Source: Clostridium puniceum (GTDB taxonomy: Bacteria > Bacillota > Clostridia > Clostridiales > Clostridiaceae). Taken from it: a stretch of 64,000 nt of DNA. Within the stretch, counting starts at the first letter, position 1; each line of letters begins with the position of its first letter. The DNA lies in assembly GCF_002006345.1 (NCBI RefSeq), contig NZ_LZZM01000143.1, positions 1 to 64,000 of the forward strand, given 5' to 3'. Below the pieces are notes generated by a model. That model was given only the letters and a program-made list of their open reading frames with translations, did not search any database and had not been told where the DNA came from. Both the position numbers and the translations under genes were made by a program. Of the stretch, positions 59,414 to 64,000 are shown one piece after another.

Positions 59414-60553
59414 ATGGAAACAATTTTAATTATAACTGACTTTAAAAAATCTATACTTTATGAATCTATTATTACCTTCTATGACCTTAATATTATAAAT
59501 TCAAGTTTGGTAGATTCCATTCACGAAATAACAGAACTAGTTGTAATTATTGATGTAGAAAACGCTTCAAATGGAATAAAAATTGCAAATAAGTTACGTA
59601 TGATTAATCCTTCCTCAAATATACTCTTTATTAATAATTTTGTTTCATCTGCAGAACATTTATTTTTTACAAAAATAAAAGGATATGGAAAAACAAAAAT
59701 ACTAAGATGGAGAACAACATATCCAGATGAACTTCTTATAAATATTCAAGATTTAATCCATCCCGAATACCCTAGTAAAGTTTCTGATATTGCTATTATT
59801 ATACCTGTATATAATGAAGAAGCTCGTTTTGAAAAAGTATATAACTTTATTAAAAAATTGAAAATTCTTGTAAATCAAAGCTTTACAAATGCAAGTATTT
59901 ATTTTGTAAATGACGGAAGTAAAGATAATACTCAAAAGCTTATAGATAAGCTATTAGAAGCCGAATATGAAGAAACTAATATAATTTCAAACCAATCTCA
60001 ATTAAATACTTATGAACTTCAATACAATACAAGAAAAGCTGGTACATATGTTGAAGGAATTAGTTCAATAAATGCTAGTGTTATGATTTTCGTAGATGCC
60101 GATGATTCTTTTGATATAGACGATATTGCAAAAATAATAAATATTTTAAATACAGGCTACTATGATATTGTTGTTGGTACAAAGGATTTTTCAGCTGCTA
60201 ATCGCTCCTTTTTAAGACGCCTAGTATCGTTTTTCAAACGACTTCTTACAAAACCACTTTTACCAAAAGGCATTTATGATTCACAAACAGGCTTAAAAGG
60301 CATAACTTCTAATTGTTCTAAGTTACTTCTTCCACACCTACATGAAAATACTGGATTGGCAATCGATCTTGAAATGATGTATATTGCAAAAAAACTTAAC
60401 TTTCGTGCATTACAACTTCCTGTTAAATGCATTGATCAAGAAGGTTCTCATGTAAATATTATAAAAGATTCTATATCTTTTATAAAAATTATCCTAAAAC
60501 TTATAACAGTCAACAGAAATATTTCATTTGATAAAAATGATATTAGTTTATGA
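59414..60553 (+). CDS. Receiver-like domain fused to a GT2 (polyprenyl-phosphate) glycosyltransferase
   Basis: A 379-residue fusion. Residues 1-115 have the alternating pattern of a response-regulator receiver: ILIITDF with Asp9, VVIIDVEN with Asp47 at the phospho-acceptor position, SNILFINNF (the Thr/Ser switch residue appears to be Asn), and GKTKILRWR in place of the conserved Lys-Pro. Residues 125-379 are a GT2 domain like Alg5/DPM1: AIIIPVYNEE (127-136), FVNDGSKDNT, FVDADDSFD (DxD at 228-230) and DSQTGLKG (289-296), which marks polyprenyl-phosphate sugar synthases. The GTG/ATG choice is clear: ACGGAGG precedes ATG 59414. First gene of the phosphorelay operon; its stop overlaps the region before the kinase. 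A receiver on a glycosyltransferase is rare and suggests direct control of its activity. Confidence 0.8.
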   Translation: METILIITDFKKSILYESIITFYDLNIINSSLVDSIHEITELVVIIDVENASNGIKIANKLRMINPSSNILFINNFVSSAEHLFFTKIKGYGKTKILRWRTTYPDELLINIQDLIHPEYPSKVSDIAIIIPVYNEEARFEKVYNFIKKLKILVNQSFTNASIYFVNDGSKDNTQKLIDKLLEAEYEETNIISNQSQLNTYELQYNTRKAGTYVEGISSINASVMIFVDADDSFDIDDIAKIINILNTGYYDIVVGTKDFSAANRSFLRRLVSFFKRLLTKPLLPKGIYDSQTGLKGITSNCSKLLLPHLHENTGLAIDLEMMYIAKKLNFRALQLPVKCIDQEGSHVNIIKDSISFIKIILKLITVNRNISFDKNDISL

Positions 60554-60561
60554 GGTGGCTT

Positions 60562-62097
60562 ATGAAAAATAATTTATTTCAAAATTCTACAAATGCATCC
60601 TTATTTGAAAAAAATCCATTGCTAATTTCACACATATTGGATACTATTTGTTCAGGAATTATAATTTCAGACCCTAATCGCATGGGAAATCCTATTATTT
60701 ATGTAAACTCTTATTTTTTAAAAATTACTGACTCTAAAAGAGAAGAAGTTATAAATAATGATTTATTTAATGTAATATTTAATGATTTGGATGAACTAAC
60801 TAAGAATAGTTTAACTAGTTTAATTGAAAACAATGAAATTATAAGTGATAAAATTTTAAGTTACAAAAAGAATTATAGTGATATATATATTAGATTTAAA
60901 TTTAATCCTATTTATGATTCAAACAATACTTTGTTATATTTCATTTGTACCTTTGAAAATATTACAAATGAAATAATTTTTAAGGAAGAAGCTGAAAAGG
61001 CTCTAGAAACTGAGTCCAATTTTTTATCAACTATAAGTCATGAAATAAAAACACCTTTAAATTGTATAATTGGAATTGTTGATCTTCTCTTAAACGTAAA
61101 TACAGATGAAATTGATCAAAAATATTTAGATGTACTAAAAAAAAATAGTACTTACTTATTAAATTTAATAGAAAATATGCTTAACTTATCAGAACTATAT
61201 TCTAGCAATGAAGGCTCAAGTAACAGTTTATTCAATATTGGTGAACTACTAAACCAATTGGTTAATGACTATCAAAATAAAATATTAGACAAAGGTTTAA
61301 TTTTTAATTATCACTATGATAACGGAATACCCCAAAATTTAATCGGAGACAGCATAAAACTAAAGAAAATTATATCTTCCTTAATAGATAATTCTCTTAA
61401 TTTTACTGAAAAAGGACAAATAAATCTTATTGTAAAGTTGAAGAAAAAAGAAAACACTAAAATATGTGTTGGCTTTACAATAAGCGATACTGGTATTGGA
61501 ATTCCTAAAGACCAGTTATCTAATGTTTTTAGAGTTTCTCCTGCACTAACTAACTTTGCCAGCAAAAAACATAATATATGCCCCATAGGTATTGCTCTAT
61601 CAAAAAAACTAATTGATTTACTTAATGGTTCCATTTCTATAGCAAGTGACCTAAACGTTGGAACAACAGTAGATTTTAATTGTGAATTTGAATTAATACC
61701 AAAAGTCAGTCCTGATATTAATAATGAAATAAAAAGAATATTATTAGTAGAAGATTCAGAAGATAATAGATTTCTAATTCATTCTTATCTGAAGAAAACA
61801 GATTATATTTTAGATGATGCTGAAAATGGTCAAATAGCATATGAAAAATTTAAAAGTACTCCTTATCATCTTATCCTTATGGATATACAAATGCCTATTA
61901 TGGACGGTTATACAGCAACCAAACTCATAAGAGACTATGAAAAACAAAACAATCTACCTCGAACAACAATTATCGCCTTAACTGCATATTCTTTTAAAGA
62001 AGATCTAGATAAAACTATAGATGCAGGTTGTAACTTTACCTTAATGAAGCCAATAAAAAAGTCTCTTCTACTTGAAACATTAAATAATATTTTATGA
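60562..62097 (+). CDS. Soluble hybrid histidine kinase (PAS-HisKA-HATPase-REC)
   Basis: The 511-residue protein has no membrane segment. Order: PAS (about 20-135) of LOV-like type (IISDPNRMGNPIIYVNSYF) but without the flavin-binding Cys motif; HisKA with His160 in STISHEIKTPLN; HATPase with N-box IDNSLNF (Asn277), SDTGIGIP (309-314), and a degenerate G2 box (CPIGIAL); receiver (391-511) with phospho-acceptor Asp441 in LILMDIQMPIMDGY, Thr474 and Lys496. The ATG at 60562 follows GAGGTGG; an ATG at 60550 overlaps the previous stop and has no ribosome site. With the following HPt protein it forms a His-Asp-His-Asp relay. Confidence 0.92.
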   Translation: MKNNLFQNSTNASLFEKNPLLISHILDTICSGIIISDPNRMGNPIIYVNSYFLKITDSKREEVINNDLFNVIFNDLDELTKNSLTSLIENNEIISDKILSYKKNYSDIYIRFKFNPIYDSNNTLLYFICTFENITNEIIFKEEAEKALETESNFLSTISHEIKTPLNCIIGIVDLLLNVNTDEIDQKYLDVLKKNSTYLLNLIENMLNLSELYSSNEGSSNSLFNIGELLNQLVNDYQNKILDKGLIFNYHYDNGIPQNLIGDSIKLKKIISSLIDNSLNFTEKGQINLIVKLKKKENTKICVGFTISDTGIGIPKDQLSNVFRVSPALTNFASKKHNICPIGIALSKKLIDLLNGSISIASDLNVGTTVDFNCEFELIPKVSPDINNEIKRILLVEDSEDNRFLIHSYLKKTDYILDDAENGQIAYEKFKSTPYHLILMDIQMPIMDGYTATKLIRDYEKQNNLPRTTIIALTAYSFKEDLDKTIDAGCNFTLMKPIKKSLLLETLNNIL

Positions 62098-62112
62098 AAG
62101 GTGTTTTATTAA

Positions 62113-62418
62113 ATGGATCTTAACATTGTAAATGTAAGCAGTGAACTTAAAGATTTGCTTCCAAACTTTTTAAAAAATAGAGCTATTGAAATTAACTCCT
62201 TAAAAGAAGCTACTATCACTTCAAATTTTGAAACTATAAAATTTTTGAGTCATAGTTTAAAAGGAACTGCTGGTGGATATGGTTTTGATTATATGTCTCT
62301 TTTAGCGAAAAAAATAGAGTTAGCTACTATGAATAAATCTCTAGAAGAAATTGAAGCATTAATATTTGAGCTTGAATATCATTTTAATAATATGAAGATT
62401 ATTTATGTGGAGGAATAA
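62113..62418 (+). CDS. Stand-alone HPt phosphotransfer protein
   Basis: A 101-residue four-helix histidine phosphotransfer protein. The signature FLSHSLKGTAGGYGFDYM holds phospho-His47. It would take phosphate from Asp441 of the hybrid kinase and pass it to Asp55 of the next gene's receiver, or to the receiver-like domain at 59414. AAAGGTG lies upstream; 15 bases separate it from the kinase stop. Confidence 0.92.
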   Translation: MDLNIVNVSSELKDLLPNFLKNRAIEINSLKEATITSNFETIKFLSHSLKGTAGGYGFDYMSLLAKKIELATMNKSLEEIEALIFELEYHFNNMKIIYVEE

Positions 62419-62421
62419 AAT

Positions 62422-63039
62422 ATGAGTTATAGCCATTCTGTACTTTTTGTTGATGATCAGGAGGATCTTCTAATATTAATAAATCGTATATTAAAAGATG
62501 AACATTACACTAAGTTTTTTGCAAAGAATTCAAAGGAAGCCTTAGAAATAATCGAAAAAGAAGCTATTGATATAATTGTAACAGATATGTTAATGCCTGA
62601 TATTGGTGGCCTTCAGCTACTTGAAATCCTAAAGAGTAAATATCCAAACATTGTTAGAATTGTACTTTCTGGATACTCTCAGGTGCCATTTATCGTTGAA
62701 GCTATTAACAAAGGTGATATTTTTAGATATATAATGAAACCTTGGAAAATAAACGATAGCGGAAAAATGATTATACGTGATGCAATAGAATATTCTGATT
62801 ATATTAAAAGAAATGGTACATATTCTAATAAAAATTCTAGTATTTCCTTTACTGAAGATAATATAAAAAATATTCTTTCTTATTATGACAAGGATTTTTT
62901 TATAACAATTGACAATAAAGTTATTTTAAAGTCTGATATTAATAATTTAGCCTTAGACGAACTAATTGATGATGATATTTATTTTTACTACAATAAACAT
63001 GATGTTAATACTAATATATGTTTATATATAAAGAAATAA
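62422..63039 (+). CDS. Response regulator with unidentified short C-terminal domain
   Basis: Receiver at 1-120: LFVDDQED (acidic pair at 11-12), phospho-acceptor Asp55 in IIVTDMLMPDIGG, Ser83 in VLSGYS and Lys106 in FRYIMKPWK, the latter typical of RpfG/HD-GYP-type receivers. Residues 120-205 form a small domain I do not recognise (FTEDNIKNILSYYDKDFFIT, DDDIYFYYNKHDVNT); no DNA-binding, HD-GYP or GGDEF domain is present. The TAA overlaps the stem of a shared bidirectional terminator. GTGGAGGAATAAA precedes the ATG, three bases after the HPt stop. Output is probably protein-protein (inference). Confidence 0.85.
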   Translation: MSYSHSVLFVDDQEDLLILINRILKDEHYTKFFAKNSKEALEIIEKEAIDIIVTDMLMPDIGGLQLLEILKSKYPNIVRIVLSGYSQVPFIVEAINKGDIFRYIMKPWKINDSGKMIIRDAIEYSDYIKRNGTYSNKNSSISFTEDNIKNILSYYDKDFFITIDNKVILKSDINNLALDELIDDDIYFYYNKHDVNTNICLYIKK

Positions 63040-63062
63040 TCTGTATTTCAGATTATTTCTTT
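63030..63062. terminator. Shared bidirectional terminator overlapping two stop codons
   Basis: Perfect 14-bp stem AAAGAAATAATCTG (63030-63043) with CAGATTATTTCTTT (63049-63062). It includes the stop of the response regulator (plus) and of the GT2 gene (minus), with A/T runs on both sides. Confidence 0.93.
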
Positions 63063-63940
63063 ATTTTTTTAGATTTTAACAATTCTACAATTCCAATGAA
63101 AGATAAAACTATATACATATAAATCATACCTAATGTCAGCATAGGATGTTGAATGTATTTCTCGAGATTTTCTTTTCTATATAATACTGGTCTAAAAAAG
63201 TACCACCTTGAAAGTGTCTTTTTGAAACCACTTTCCTCACTCTCAATCGTCTTATTCATAACACTAAAATAATATTTCTTTTTCTCAACAATTGCCTTTA
63301 ATGTTGCTTTTTTCTCGTTATGATCAATTTGCGTGAATACAGCTCTCTTTATAAGTCCACCATTCTGCATATATCTTATGGTAGGTTGTGTTTCCTCAAA
63401 AGAAATTTGATTTATATTAATGCCGCCTGTAGAATCATATTCCTGTATTCTCCAGAATCTTGCTCCTTCCACAGAATTACTTCCAACATCTTCTCCAGCA
63501 CTATTTATAATATTTCTCTCAAAAACCTTTACCTGTGAATAAAAATTTTTATAATCTGAAAATGAAGCTTCTGGTATAACAAGTCCTCCAACTTTTTCAT
63601 TTTCATCTAGAAATTTAATACAATCTTTTATAAGGTTATTTTTAAGAATCATATCAGAATCGATTATATAAATATAATCTGACTTTAACTGCCTAGCCAT
63701 TTCTATTGCCTTTGATCTTGCTATTCCCCGTTCTCCATGAGGAAGACTGATAACTTTAAAATTACTATGTCCATTTGCTGCTTCCATCATTTTATCTATA
63801 GTATTATCTGTAGATCCATCATCTGCCACTACTACAAAAAAATCATCATACTCTTGAGTAAGGCAACTTTTTAAACACTTAGTTACATATTCTGAACTAT
63901 TAAAGGTAGAGAAAACTATTGATACTCTTTTATTGCTCAT
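63053..63940 (-). CDS. GT2 glycosyltransferase with C-terminal membrane segment
   Basis: A 295-residue family-2 glycosyltransferase: VSIVFSTFNSSEYVTKCL, VVADDGSTDNT (Asp40/41), IIDSDMILK (DxD at 94-96) and RWYFFRPVLYRKENLEKYI, followed by one hydrophobic helix (about 268-288) and a basic KSKKIKK end, so it is a membrane-attached enzyme transferring a nucleotide-activated sugar on the cytoplasmic face. Convergent with the phosphorelay operon. AGGAGGCAATAT precedes the ATG. Substrate unknown; the manC neighbourhood makes a mannose-containing surface glycan plausible. Confidence 0.88.
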   Translation of the reverse strand: MSNKRVSIVFSTFNSSEYVTKCLKSCLTQEYDDFFVVVADDGSTDNTIDKMMEAANGHSNFKVISLPHGERGIARSKAIEMARQLKSDYIYIIDSDMILKNNLIKDCIKFLDENEKVGGLVIPEASFSDYKNFYSQVKVFERNIINSAGEDVGSNSVEGARFWRIQEYDSTGGININQISFEETQPTIRYMQNGGLIKRAVFTQIDHNEKKATLKAIVEKKKYYFSVMNKTIESEESGFKKTLSRWYFFRPVLYRKENLEKYIQHPMLTLGMIYMYIVLSFIGIVELLKSKKIKK

Positions 63941-64000
63941 ATATTGCCTCCTAGTCTGTCTAATATTATATCATTTATAAATTTATCAAAACTTTTTGCA

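Overview
The window is strongly AT-rich, has dense minus-strand operons, and carries a crt-bcd-etfB-etfA-hbd butyryl-CoA operon, a Rex repressor, an [FeFe] hydrogenase and an iron-dependent alcohol dehydrogenase. Together these point to a saccharolytic, butyrate- or solvent-forming Clostridium (sensu stricto), probably near C. beijerinckii. This is inferred from gene content; no rRNA or tRNA gene is visible and no search was run.

Layout. 0.2-4.5 kb: a PurM/HypE-like protein, an unrecognised 572-residue protein and an orphan family-5 solute-binding protein. 4.7-16.7 kb: DNA maintenance (ligA, pcrA), an RsuA-type pseudouridine synthase, a lytic transglycosylase with a repeat-rich Y_Y_Y protein, pgi and a GY-repeat peptide. 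16.7-20.1 kb: a MITE-like inverted-repeat segment, a chemoreceptor and decayed gene debris. 20.1-28.2 kb: guaA, guaB under a guanine riboswitch, a prepilin, groES-groEL under CIRCE, and a Rex-box-preceded [FeFe] hydrogenase. 28.4-37.2 kb: ogg, a frameshifted C_GCAxxG_C_C remnant, an iron alcohol dehydrogenase, the butyryl-CoA operon with a Rex box, and rex itself. 38.4-49.1 kb: an L-ascorbate-type catabolic operon (ulaG, PTS IIA/IIC/IIB, an unknown beta-propeller-like protein, ulaF, ulaE, split transketolase, transaldolase-family aldolase) divergent from a DeoR regulator. 49.3-52.2 kb: remnants of manC and of a GT4 glycosyltransferase next to a large serine recombinase. 52.5-63.9 kb: a glycan locus fused to signalling.

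How the parts work together. Rex senses NADH/NAD+; near-identical operators lie before the butyryl-CoA operon and before the hydrogenase, so two electron sinks are probably controlled by one sensor encoded in the same window. The ula-type operon would import and phosphorylate ascorbate or a related lactone, open it, and pass pentose phosphates through UlaE/UlaF to transketolase and transaldolase. It lacks a recognisable ulaD decarboxylase and contains an uncharacterised protein instead.

The most unusual region is 52.5-63.9 kb. A GT2 glycosyltransferase with an N-terminal receiver-like domain, a soluble hybrid histidine kinase, a stand-alone HPt protein and a response regulator without DNA-binding domain form one plus-strand operon. 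It is divergent from manC, a two-TM Cache-like sensor with no output domain, and a 1474-residue multi-pass membrane protein. This suggests phosphorelay control of surface-glycan synthesis at the protein level. That reading is inference; the domain content is seen directly.
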